Positions 44,201 to 56,500 of a stretch of 60,000 bases of DNA are shown piece after piece. Origin of the DNA: Nematostella vectensis (lineage: Eukaryota > Cnidaria > Anthozoa > Actiniaria > Edwardsiidae). Where the stretch lies: NCBI RefSeq assembly GCF_932526225.1, contig NC_064034.1:9551387-9611386 (forward strand). The letters run 5' to 3'. Each line of letters opens with the position of its first letter. Within the stretch, counting starts at the first letter, position 1. The notes below the pieces were generated by a model, which was not told the DNA's origin, searched no databases, and saw nothing but the letters and a program-made list of their open reading frames with translations. Both the position numbers and the translations under genes were made by a program.

Positions 44201-47200
44201 GGCGTGACTCCAAGGTCTTAAAGTTTGACAACGATATCATGGACACGACAAAGTATTCGTATTCTGCGGTTGAGACCTCAGCCGAAATCACAGTTACGAA
44301 AACTCAGACAACCTCTCAACAAATTAGCCTCCATCACTTGCGTTTCTTAACGTTAGTAAATGAGTAGCGGGCTCCTGTGGTTAACAAATTCCTATGTTAG
44401 AGGTGCAGGGGACAGTGCTAAATGCGGAAAAAGATAAAAGGAAATACTTCGCCATCACTCGTTTTCAGCTGCTTTGGGCTGCGCGCTCAGCATCGCCACA
44501 GTACCCCCGAGCCACCCTGTGTTTTTTTAGGCTTTCTGGGCAAAATCAATGCCTGCGAAAAAGCCTATTAACAACGTTTAAATAGAAGTTTAAAGCAAAG
44601 GCATCACTTACCTAAATTCTGGTGTCATTTCCTCGAGTCTAACTTTGACGAATCCGTCTTTCAGCTCGATACCCTCACTCGAGGTAATATTAGTCACGTG
44701 ATACTTGGCGTACGACGGTAACTCGCTCAATGACTTGTTCCTGACAATGATCGCTTTTTCTACGGGACCAGGCCGTACAGTGATAAACCTAAGTGACAAG
44801 TGCGTCTTGTAAATAAAATAAAAAATGCCCGTAAAAAGCCCTGGCCGAGAGTGGCCAGGCCTGGGTGAGGTCTCGTCTCCCAAGCACGAGGACCAGTACT
44901 GGTAATGTGAACTGAACATTTGATCATGCGCATTTGTTCATGTCTCGCGATGTTAATTTGCGCTATCTAAATGCTATCCATTCATTTCGAGTTCGAGTTC
45001 GAGTTCGTTACTGTTAAATATGCTAATTACATTTGATTAATTGTACTTTATTGTAGTGCTTACTTGTATATCTGACTCACCTGTAATCCAGTCTATACTG
45101 CGAAAGGTTGAATTAAACTCATTATTATTATTTTTATGAATGTTGCAAATGAAACGACTCAAAATAAAAATAATAAAAACACATTCTTTTTATTGATTGA
45201 ATAACTGAGATTTGGGCCTTTATGAACGGAGCTCGAAAAGCGGATACCCTTCCGACATTCTGCGATTCCTGATTTAAAACGTTTGAGCCAAACAGTACAT
45301 CTGAATCTCCATGATCATATTTTTTAGCACCTCCATTAATAAACACATCTCGAGTCTCTATAAATAGAACCGCCATTAACTGAACATTTATCCGGTCACA
45401 CCTCGATTGATTGAACACCTTTTTCGGTCACGAAGTCAACAGAGATTCCATTGTATAGCATATAGCATATATCATATATCATATATCATAGTATAAATTA
45501 TGTAATAGCATATATCTACCTCGGCTCACTAGAGTCTTTTGCCTTAACCCTGATCAGCAGCTGAACTCTCCCATCATTCGCCCGATCGACAAACATGTTG
45601 GAGTCAGTCCTAGTAAGTGTGTGAGTGTCAGTGTGCTCGGGTTCGCTTTCCTGTCCATCTTCCTTGCCGATCCACATGTACTTCTGCGGTTTTGTACCCG
45701 TGTCGTATGTAGCCAGCATCACCCCTGTGTGCTTTTCCGAAGGATGTATTCCTAGAAGTGTGCCATCACCCTCGACCGTGTTTGCCTTCCACCATCCCCA
45801 GTTGCCTAAAGTGACAAGACTTTTGATTATTTGAAAAAAAAAAAAGATAATCGCAAGAGTTTTCATATAAAGAGATGCACGATGTTAAATACACTATTAA
45901 GAAACGAAAAAACTTGCCGATTCATCAGACTCCGTATACGCTCATTTTGGGGTTTGACAAGAAGTAAAACTGCGCATTTCGGTTGAGTTTGGCGGGGCCT
46001 CAATTTTCACGTTGAATCTTTGTGCCTATAAAGGCGAAATAGAATGTTGCCTCCATTGATCAAGCGGAAAGTTATTTCTATGTCGCGACGGTTTTGACAA
46101 ATTGCCTCGTTCTTGGCCAAGATGAAGTTTGGCTTGACATTCTTCCATTTGACAACACCGTACTGAAAAATTAGTCCCACCTCGACCGAAAAGCGCAGTA
46201 CAGAGCATGCCTAAAAGTCTCCGCAACTAGCTCACCTACCAAGATTAGGAAACTAGAGGAAACAATTCCTTTAATGGTTATAGTTCGCCGCCACTGCTAA
46301 GAAATCTTACAAGGGTTATGTCGCTTTATTCGGCCATTGAGCTTGAGTATGTTTTCTTACACAGATTAGTGATTTCATCACACTCTCCCTTCTAAAGCTC
46401 AGACATTTTCTACTCAGATATATATGTGTTTGTTGTACCACCTTGTCCCAGGCGTTCTATGCAGGTTTCCTCTCATTGGAGATGAACCGTGAGACAGCCT
46501 GAGGTCTGGGGCAAGCTGCACCTGTGACGTCACACCTCTTGCCGCCCACAAAAAGCGCGATTAGGAACCCGGATAAGAACGCCTGGGACTATTTTGCCAC
46601 TCTCGCATACATACCAATCTTCTGTAACCTGTCCACGTCTTCAGCTGTCAGAGCATCCACCCAATAACTTCTATTCTTGTCCAGTGTTACCTGTTCCGGT
46701 ATATAAATACCAAGGCCCGCAGCCCTCTGATACTCGGTCACACTCAGACTGCCCAATTTCACAGGCTCATCCCCAACTGTCTTCTCCATCGTCACGTGAT
46801 ATGACGTCTTTGTTGGTGACGTCACGTGAATGTCTGACGTCACGCGTTCAGGCGGTGCGGAAGCGACAGGATCAATGGATACTGGTGATGAGATGGGTTC
46901 GGATGAGCGTATCCGGGTAGGGATCGTGGGGTCAGGCTGTGGAAGAATGAATGGGTGAATAAGTCAGTATTTATTTTGTTGTTGTTTACATTATCATAAA
47001 TTGTTTACTGTGTTTTATATCTCTACAACGCTAAGAGTAACACTAGAGTTGTGCAAACAATCATTTTACATCATTGGAATTTGGATAGGGTTAACAAGAT
47101 TTTTTAGACGACATAAATCCCATTTGTTGTGACTAACAAAAAAGTCATGGACTGACACGAACTTCATCACTAGAAGAATTCCATCGTACTCTGTTGTGCA

Positions 47201-49176
47201 CTAAAGCACTGCATTAGGCGCTTTGAAGCCTCATAAGGCAGAGCTGTGGCAGGCCTCGAAGTGTTTGGGGGGGGGGGGGGATTACAGAGACATTAAGAAT
47301 ATATTGGGGGCACAGCCACGCCCCTACTCGTAATTTCCTAATTAGTTTGGTAAATGTTGGATAAGCTGTGGCACGTGCTCCAGTCTGTTCTTCCGCGTGC
47401 TTGTGTCGCGTCACGTATAAGTGAACTGATAGAAAGATACTGGAGGAAAGCTTTGCTAGCGGGGTAGGTTGGAGGTGCTTTCACATAAGAACATGGAAAC
47501 CAACTATACTTCAATAACTTCCCACAAAAGTCTTTGATCCCAAGAATGTGTTATGTTTTACCTTGTCATAGACTTCTCCTTCCAGTTCAAATTGCCTTGG
47601 TTCTAATCTCTTGCTCCTCATCCCGTATCTGTCCATCTTGGGCAAGTCTTTCTTGACCTCCACAGAAGGTCGTCCTTCATGCTCTGACACATAACTTCGC
47701 AGATGGGAGCTCCGGTCCCTAAAAGTGACAAATGCATCACGGAAATTGCTGCGGCGACATTTGGTATGGATTGCCATTTCTAGAGCCTTTGGGATAGTGG
47801 GTTAGGAATATGACGGCATACTTTGAGCGACAGAAAGACGACGACTGGACGGACGGGGGGACGGACAAATGGACGGACGGATAAAAAAGGTAACTTAATG
47901 GGCTTAAAAACAAGCAAAATAAAATGGTTTAGATAAGGTGTCGAGTAAGCTACTCAGACCTTCTGTCAAGTATTTACGTATTTTACACGATATCCATATA
48001 CCTGTATTTGCTCAACTCTCCGACACTCTTACTCAACGCAGCAATCTTGCTCCTTAAAGCGCTCATCCCAGACGCCTTGCGCTCAATCCGCGCCCTCTCG
48101 GCCTCCAACAAGCTTCTACTAGTTGAAATCTCCGATCTTCCATTCGGCCCATACATCCTTCCATACGTCGATGAATACTTGCTGAGCCTGTCAATCTCAG
48201 GTGTAGGGCCTAGCGGACTTCTAGGCCTGTCGAAGAACTCCTCGTGGCTGTTTTCCTCATCCTTTAGGACCTCCCCATTGTGGGAGAGGTAATTGCGAGT
48301 GTAGATTGAGCGGCGGGCACGGCTATCCACATCGTTGACATCACTATCAACAGGGGAGCTGTAACTGCTCATATAGGAATCTCCCAAAGTCGGGGAGATG
48401 GGTGAGGCTCGCGGCTCGGAAATGGTTCGAGGAGATAGCGGCCGCTCGTAAGAGCCGACAGAGTATCGACTAGAGTATCTGGGAGTGCTGTATCCTCGGT
48501 CGGATATCGGCGATGTGGCACGCTCGGAGTAAGGCCTATGCAGGTCTCTATACATGACGTCACTCACAAGGCTGTCGAGATGGTACTTGCTGGAAAATGA
48601 AGTCGTACTCCTGGACGCATTCCTTGAAAACTTCTTGGTGCTGTCCAGTAACTGCTGTATGGCTCTTTTCCTAGCCTCATCGTCATGCAGGTAGCTGCTT
48701 CTCTCCGACAGCTGGCTGCGGTAAGGGCTACTGTACGTGCTGCTACTAATGCTGCTACTACTGTCGTATCTTCTGCTGTCCGACAGAAGGTCTTCCGTGG
48801 ATCTACTCCTCTGCCTTGTGTCGTCTAGTTCTTCAGCTAAGCTGCTTTGGGTTTCCTTGTACCAATCTTTTTTAGGTCTAGGCGTGTCTTTGTGTTTTGC
48901 ATTGCTCTCCGTGGGCGTACCATCTGATACTAAACTGCTTGTACTAAGCCTTCTGACTCCTGTATCCTCATCAACCCCATTCACATCAATAGATATCCCT
49001 TCCTTGCCGCCGTCAGAAGAGATGAACTCTTGTACCTCACGCGTTTCGTTGCCATCCGAGTCAATACTAGTAAAAGTTCGGGTCATTTTGGATTCCTTTA
49101 ACAGTTGTTTGCTTACGTTTTGTGGAACGTTGCTATTCTCATCGATACTGTTAAATGTTATTATTTCTGTCGCCAT
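41277..49176 (-). CDS. Unrecognised Ser-rich protein, 13 exons (copy A)
   Basis: Exons on the minus strand, 5' to 3': 48002-49176, 47562-47718, 46615-46936, 45520-45805, 44612-44788, 44138-44183, 43952-44068, 43319-43780, 43166-43195, 42721-42906, 42365-42496, 41626-41891, 41277-41397. All junctions are GT-AG with matching phases, and the sum is 3477 bases (1158 residues). The 391-codon first exon is Ser/Arg-rich and probably disordered, ending in a short heptad-like helix (about residues 355-390). The middle (about 445-700) looks folded, with a Trp-rich GNWGWWKAN segment. The C-terminal third has Ser/Pro-rich and Lys-rich stretches (KSKKKSKKDKKS). No signal peptide or membrane segment. I do not recognise a family; a cytoplasmic or nuclear scaffold is only a guess. 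Confidence 0.85.
46780..46862. promoter_or_regulatory. Cluster of CRE-like and E-box palindromes inside an exon
   Basis: Within the coding exon 46615-46936 there are TATGACGTC, GTGACGTCACGTGA and CTGACGTCACGCG in about 60 bp, plus TCACGTGA. Another TGTGACGTCACA lies at about 46522 in the adjacent intron. The same cluster is present in copy B (about 59100-59165). Function is not shown; it may only reflect coding sequence (DVTSP, HVT). Confidence 0.35.
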
Positions 49177-50618
49177 TTTTGTAAGCTTGAGCTCGATAAC
49201 AATGTTCTCGTGATGTTGTCGTCAATGGGACCCTTCGTCCTATTGAATTCTTGATTCTCGACAAAAATACATAACCTGAAATTGCAAGACTTTTTTTAAT
49301 TGGCCTTTTGGTCGTATCGATATTTGGGAGTTTGTATTACAGAAAATCATTAAGAGTAACAACCAAACAAATTCACAGACTTGTGTAAAAAGCAAAAACG
49401 CAGTGCTCTGAGTGCTTTGGTCGATTTTAATAAGATCAGGACTATTATTATTTTGTTAAAAGGGATTAAAAGGATTCTCCAAATATTTTGTACGCGCGAA
49501 TAATCGTAAATTATTCAAAGTGGACTATTGTTTTTATGTCTACTAGTATGTAATATTGCAATGAATGGGCTTGAGTGGATAATGATGCCTGGCCAACGAT
49601 GCACAAAAGAATTTGTCTAGAGAGCGTTTGTACCAGCGCCTAGAAAAGTCACGAAACTTTACCATCATCCTGTGTTGACACAAGCATTCCAATTCCATTT
49701 AAAATCCCAAATAAGTAGAAAGGAAGAAGATAATTTTTAGCGACGAATCGTCATAATTGTACAATTTTCATATCGGCGCTCCATCGTGTCTGAAATTGTA
49801 ATTTCTCATTTAGACAGATTATACTCAAAAACCACTTATAATAGAAGTAATAAGGTATACAGATCACGGATAAGATATACAGTTCACGCTAAGCAAACAG
49901 TGCCCTTTGCTAAACGATACTGCTGGGAAAATAATACTCAAAATAAGAGACGTAAATACGAGCTGTTCGTTTTATTGTAGCGAGTCATAGTTGGCGCTAA
50001 AACTTTGACCTTAGGACCTTGCAAAAGTGATACAAATATTCGCCAAAAACTCTTATTTAATAAAAAATAGTGTACTTGGAAACTAGGGTGATCATGATTT
50101 AGAGTAGTTTATCTTCTTTATTGTAATGGTACACATAAAATCCAGTGAATGGTACACATGGGTGTAACATTACAGAATGGTCCACATAGGCGTCGATAAC
50201 GAGCCCGAAATCATCCCTTGAAAAATATGTTTTGGAGGATTTTTAGCAAGACTAACGAACACATAACATTTACTGTTCGGACATATGGCATATCGAGGTA
50301 CTTCTTGAGTCAGGGACTGCGTTACAGGCGCTATAGGTACTCTGCTAAACAGTAGGCACTCCCAGTTAAATAAATGATGGTACTAACCTTACATCTGAGG
50401 TGTCCTGAAGCTCTTATGAGGGCGTACCTTTGACATTTACCATGGAAATAGATCCATTAGTTCGTTGTAGGTTTCTAGACCTCGATTTGAAGGCCGGTCA
50501 CTGTAACAAATAGTTATAGTTGAAGAAGTACTTCAGGAATTAATAAGAATCGTATTGGATCCTTCCTAATACTTGAACAAGAATAGTAGGATTTTCAAGA
50601 AACCTGGTGTTTAGCAGT
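49177..50618. other. Unique spacer between copy A gene and copy B
   Basis: AT-rich. It should contain the promoter of the copy A gene, but no specific element was identified and no GPCR second exon was found. Confidence 0.5.
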
Positions 50619-50736
50619 TAAGCAGTTGTAAACCAACGAAGGAAGAAAATATGGAAATGAACGATATCACCGTTATAAAAAGTACCATCTGCGCCCAAAT
50701 ACAAAAATGTCAACTTTTAGTTTGGGAGTGTTTTAC

Positions 50737-51010
50737 CTGTGCAAGCGTCAGCGATTGCGAGGTTAAGGATCAGGACATTGTAGGTCTTCGACAGCATCAT
50801 ACGTCTTCTTGCAATAACCAAACACAAGAACACGTTACCAGTAAACGCGACGAGAGCGATACCGGCGTAAATCGCCTTCAGAAACCTCGGGGACTCATAG
50901 CCAGAATCATCAGCTCTCTCATCGTCGTTAAGCGCAAAACTGAGGTTACGATATCTCCGAGTTATATTGAGAGCCATATAAGAAGTGTGCCTTACACTTG
51001 TATGACTCAA
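50737..51010 (-). pseudogene. GPCR first exon (copy B), orphan
   Basis: Same 274-bp exon as in copy A, with two visible residue changes (His to Tyr near residue 11; Lys to Met after the RRR). Reading frame and donor are intact. The duplication start (50619) lies only 118 bp beyond the donor, inside what was the following intron. A second exon could only be reached by skipping the whole copy A gene. It is probably non-functional, unless used as a distant alternative first exon. Confidence 0.6.
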
Positions 51011-52194
51011 AGGTCGACTATTGACATTACCAACGAAGCTCTCAACAAGTAATCAGTCCAGACATACGAGATCACAGAGACTACTCAAGCTACGGAAGCG
51101 AATGGTCCAGAAAAAGACTTTTCTAAACAGCACTCGATGGGGATCGGAAAAACCCCTCGCGTTTTCAAATTTTCGTTTAAATTGCTGTCAGTAGAAAAGT
51201 TATTAAAGATGTTATAGGACGTATTTCCGTTTTCTAGGATTAGTATTGTTGGCAGATATTTCACCAAGCGACCAATATTCAAAATCCCCCAAAACTCGCT
51301 TTCCACTAAAGGCTGTATTCAGATATTCCACTAAGCGGGTAATTATTTCGGCCCCGAGGGAGACCGCTGCAGTGGTACCATTGAAGTTGATAATTACGAG
51401 TAGCTGATAATTTTGAGTAATCTGCGATCTCAAGCTCATGAATATCAAGCGAAAAAATACATTACGGCTCCCGTCAGTCAAAAGCCTTGAACTGTTTTTA
51501 TTGGCCAACGCTAACACGCTCCGCCTCACAGAAACGCGTTGACCAATCATAGGGTACAAAACGTTTCCCGTTACAAATTAAATGATTGATTGACGGAGGT
51601 GAGAAGCGGTTTAGGGTCTTTTAGCGGTTTCGCGAGAGGTGTTTTAGCAGTTAGCGAGAGTTCTCAGAATATTCAAGATCACAGTAGGTCTAGTTTGTAA
51701 CATTTTAAATAACATTTAAAGACTCCGCCTCGATGCTTGAAACAAGCGTTGCCTTGGAAACGTAAAGGAAATTAATTTTTTTTCTCGATCTAGAAAACTT
51801 AGATTTGAACTAGTAGATAAGGAGAAAGACGTCGAAAGGTATAAAAAAAGGTTTAATGACGGTGGATACAAAAACATGAGTAGTAATTATTCCAGATTGT
51901 ACGGATATCATAAAGCTTTCAATATTCATTACCTAGAACCATGGCTTCACGAAAAAGAAATTGCCTATCAAATATTTTTTTAGATCCGTATATTGTCGGA
52001 TGCGCTGTCAACAGGTCAATAACTAGTGGTAAATATTGTTCTACTAAAAATATCCTAAAATGTACAAGAACCTTCACATAAATCCTCGTAAAAGATGGGT
52101 AATCAATATATATATATACAACTTTGATCTTTTTGAAGCGTCAACCCCTTTTCTTCACACCAAAAAATTCTACCAAAATGTAGTGTCAGAAGTC

Positions 52195-53520
52195 GTGGTC
52201 TACCTGTGGCCTTGCGGTCTCCCAGTGGCCTAGAGGTCTACCTGTAGCCTCGCAGTCTACCTGTGGCCTCGCGGTTTCGAAGTCTACCTGTGGCTATCTG
52301 GTCTTCCTGTGTCCTTGTGGTCTTCCTGTGGCATTGCGGTCTTACTGGGGCCTCGTAGTCAGCATGTGGCTTCGTAAGTGGCTTTTCGGTCTACTCACCA
52401 GCCAATTTGCATTGGAAATCAAAAGCAGTTGAATACTAACAATTCTAACAATAATATTAAAAGCACTAGCACATTGTTAGGGTGTCATCAGTAGTTCTTT
52501 TCTGTGGCTTTCTGGTTTGCCCCGTGGCTTTGCGGCCAACCTGTGGCTTAGTGGTCTGCCTTTACGCTTTGTGTCATCTACTTGTGGTTATCTGGTATGC
52601 CCAGTGGCTTTTTTATCTGCCTATGGCTTAGTGTTTTACATGTGGCTTTTGGTCTACCTGTGGCTTTCTGGTTTACCCACTCAAGTTGGCCCAGTGGCCT
52701 TTCTAATCAACTTTTATTGGCTTTGTGGTCTGCCTGTGGCTTTCTTGTTTGCCCAGTGGCTTTTCTATTTACCTTTGGCTTTGCGGTGCGGCCTTTTGAT
52801 TAAACTTGGGCCCAATAGCACGATGGCCTACCAATGACTTAATGGTCTGCCTTAGCATTGTGTGATCTATCTACCTGTAGCTTTCTGGTATGCCAAGTGG
52901 CTGTTTTATCTGCATATGGCATTGTGCTTTACATGTGGCTTTCGGTCTACCTGTGTCTTTGTTGTTTACCTGTGACATAATGGTCTGCCTGTGTCTAGCG
53001 CTAGCTTAATGGTCCACCTGTGGCTTAATGGTCTACATATAGCTTAATGGTCCACCTGTGGCTTAATGGTCTACATATAGCTTTATGGTCCACCTGTGGC
53101 TTAATGGTCTACATATAGCTTAATGGTCCACCTGTGGCTTAATGGTCTACATATAGCTTTATGGTCCACCTGTGGCTAAATGGTCTACATATAGCTTTAT
53201 GGTCCACCTGTGGCTTAATGGTCTACATATAGCTTTATGGTCCACCTGTGGCTTAATGGTCTACATATAGCTTTATGGTCCACCTGTGGCTTAATGGTCT
53301 ACATATAGCTTTATGGTCCACCTGTGGCTTAATGGTCTACATATAGCTTTATGGTCCACCTGTGGCTTAATGGTCTACATATAGCTTTATGGTCCACCTG
53401 TGGCTTAATGGTCTACATATAGCTTTATGGTCCACCTGTGGCTTAATGGTCTACATATAGCTTTATGGTCCACCTGTGGCTTAATGGTCTACATATAGCT
53501 TTATGGTCTACACGTGGCTT
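52195..53520. repeat. Minisatellite array, copy B
   Basis: Counterpart of 39700-41215. The homogeneous part has fewer 38-bp units (about 13-14), and nearly all carry AGCTTTATGG where copy A mostly has AGCTTAATGG. Confidence 0.95.
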
Positions 53521-53582
53521 TTGTTTTCCTGTGGCTCTTTGTTCTACCTTTTTTGCTTAGTGATCTACCTGTGGTAGCCAAT

Positions 53583-56500
53583 TTACGGCTGACTTAAAAC
53601 TCTTGTCGCCTTCGCGTGGTTAACAGTCACAGACCTCATTTCAGAACTGTCTGGTCTCTTTCTCAGGATAAAATTATCGTGTGTAAGATCTTTCATCGAT
53701 GAACTGTAAAAAGAAAAATGAATAGATTGATTTTATTTACCGGTCTTTCACCCTCTTTAAAACTCCTTCCCGCCAAAGGTATCCCACCCTCTCATCTTTT
53801 ACCTCTGCCATCCCACACTATTCATCAGTTTCTTGTCTTTACTCCCCATGCCTGTCACCAAAGATAAGGCCTATCTGCTCTTTTCATACTTCAAGCACAT
53901 TTTATTCTACTGAAAGAAAGCCTTTACCCACCTAAACTCTGACATGGTCTTCTGCGACATAGCATACGACTTCTGGTTCCAGTCTACCTCTTCCCTCAGG
54001 TTGTCGATGCCTGACTCGCTTATGGTTCTCTGGAAGCTGCCGCTGACCGGGCTCCCGATACCGCGGATCTTGGCGCGTAGCATCGGCGGATCACCCGTCT
54101 CTTTGCGATGCTTGCTTGCCTTTTTCATCGATTTTTTGTCTTTCTTGCTTTTCTTCTTGCTCTTATTCCCGTTTGTATTGTGTTTTGGGGCATTATACTG
54201 CACGATAATAAACAACGGTGAATATTTTGACAACAGCGCCACATCACAAACATATCACAAACAAAAGGCGAGTTACATTGAGAAATCACGTGACTTTGAG
54301 TAGCAAACTTACGCCAAGATAATGTTTGCGGCCGTCACTTCAAAGAGAGCAACGAAAAATAATGGAATCCTTTATTAAAAAAAGCCTTTTCTGACACTTT
54401 CAAACTTTCTGGCTGATTCGTAAGCGATGAATAAGTTGCTTTGTTGTTGTTATTTTGCCGCCTAGACCTGGAGCGCGAGTTTGACACTCAAAACGTCACG
54501 TGATTTCTAAGTGCAAGTGGCCTATTCACAAGCGCTTAGTGCGCGATTTGCGATTTTCCTTTTTTCTTAGCGTTGGTTTATTCTTATTTTTGATACTATT
54601 GACCCTCAACGTAATCAAATTTTGTTGCCAAAGTGGTTAAATAAACTTATTTTGATACAGTTATACCCATTACCACCATCGGACACTTACCAAATTTGGC
54701 ACAAGTTTCGCGTCTTGATTCCAAACCCACTCAGTGTACGGGCTCTGGACTATGGTTAAATCAGTGCGTTGGGCTTCAACAAGATTCTCAGCCGATTTTG
54801 ACTTTAGAGGCTTCTTTTTGAACTAAAACAACAACAACAAAAAAGATATCATAATATGCGCATAAACTGTAAGGCTTGTGCGAGAAGATTTTAAAAGTTG
54901 AGCTGCTATTGACTGCTCGATTCCATTACCTTTGTCTTATTTTCATTGGTTACACAAGTTTCAAGTAAAAGCATAAAATGATGAACGCTTTTTATGCTTC
55001 CCTTTTACCTTGATACATAATGCAGATGACAAATGGTTTCTGTTACCTTTTCTTTCTTAGAATTCGTCTTCGTCTCCACCACGTCACTCACGAGCCCGTT
55101 TTTCGGTGTATCTTGTAGCTGGACATCTACAGCATCTATTTGGTCATGGCCTTTCTTAGAATCCCTTTTAGACTCCTTCTTGGATTCCTTTTTAGATCCA
55201 TTCTTGGTCTCTTTAGACTTCTTTGAAAACCACTAAAAACAAATCGAATGTCAATAGAAAAATATGTCAATCAAACAGACTGTCATCTTGCTGATGGACA
55301 CGAAGACCTTCAAGAATGACCTTTTAGAATGACTAATGGAGATCTTCAAAAACGACTTTTAAAATGACCTTCAAAAATGATCTTCAAAATGACTTTCAAG
55401 AATGACCTTCATAAATGGTTTTCAAAATGACGAGCTGTGCGGTGTTTTCCACAGTAGCGAACGCACTTATTTTTTCGTGTTTCATATTATGTTCGTGCAA
55501 CGTACCTTAGATCCTTCCTTGGACTTTTTACTTTCCTACAAATAAATAAAAGCTGATTTAGTCAGATTATTGCCAGAGCAAGGTAGGCTGTCTAAAATAT
55601 TGAAGAAGAAATTGAAACGTGTTTAACACGTGATCTTCTCACGTGATGTCATTCTTACCGCTGTTTTGGCGGGCGTAACAGCTTCAAACGCTGAGCCCTC
55701 GCTCAGGGGCAGCGGTTCCCAGTTGGATGTGACCAGTCCGCTTTCTTGCTCATGCTCAGGGATGTCGTCAAGTGGCTGGGATCTCCTAAGGGGGGAGGGG
55801 GGAGGAGACCATGAGGGGTAGTGGGCAGAGAACGCCGAAGACGACAAGCCAGAGGACGAACAATCGGGTGAGCTAGGGGGGAGGAGTGGGGACAGATCAG
55901 TCTCGGAAGTCTCAAGATGATTGCTAGACGCTGACGTGCTTCCAGGGGACCGGGGTTTGGAAGTGACGGAATGGATTGACACTCGCATAGGGCCTCTGGA
56001 CTGAACGGAGGAATGGTTGGATGACGTAGTTGTGGACCAGCTACTGCTTGAGGTGGACTGGGAACGTGAGTTTTCATCGCGTGATACCTTGGCGATGAGT
56101 TCTACCTCTTTGAGACCATTCTGAAACAGTAATCAAAAACTGACACTAAGACAAAAGCTATGATATGGAATGCAAAAGATAATTTACTAGAAAACAGGGT
56201 GTCACTTTAAAATGTGTCACGTTGTGAGGGGCGTCACGCGATATCAACAAGTCTGTCATATTTTCTGGTCCAAAAAAAGTGTGTTTCTTACGTTGGTCGG
56301 CGCCCGGACAAGCTGAGCTGACTTCCTTTTCTTGTAGGGTCTTGCGTAGATCGGTTCTGGTGTTGTTTGTGTGGTGCTCACTGGAATTTCTATTGTTGCG
56401 TCTTGATCCTGTAAAAAAATATTCAAGTTCAGTTTTTCCTCTTTAACAAAATAATAACCAGTCATCGTGCCCCCTACCATTATCTCTTTAGGCGTCACTC

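Larger units (their letters stand above)
37898..50618. repeat. Tandem duplication, copy A (about 12.7 kb)
   Basis: Sequence from 37898 (TAAGCAGTTGTAAACC) recurs from 50619 in the same orientation and stays alignable to the window end (60000 matches about 47687). If the duplication is head-to-tail, the unit is 37898-50618. Copies differ by scattered substitutions and several indels: about 222 bp at 38527-38748 only in A, 18 bp near 44571 only in A, and a different number of 38-bp repeats. Confidence 0.9.

Noticed and set aside
48737-49213. 158-codon plus-strand frame
   Set aside because: Antisense shadow of the Ser-rich first exon; Ser codons read in reverse give Leu/Val-rich frames.
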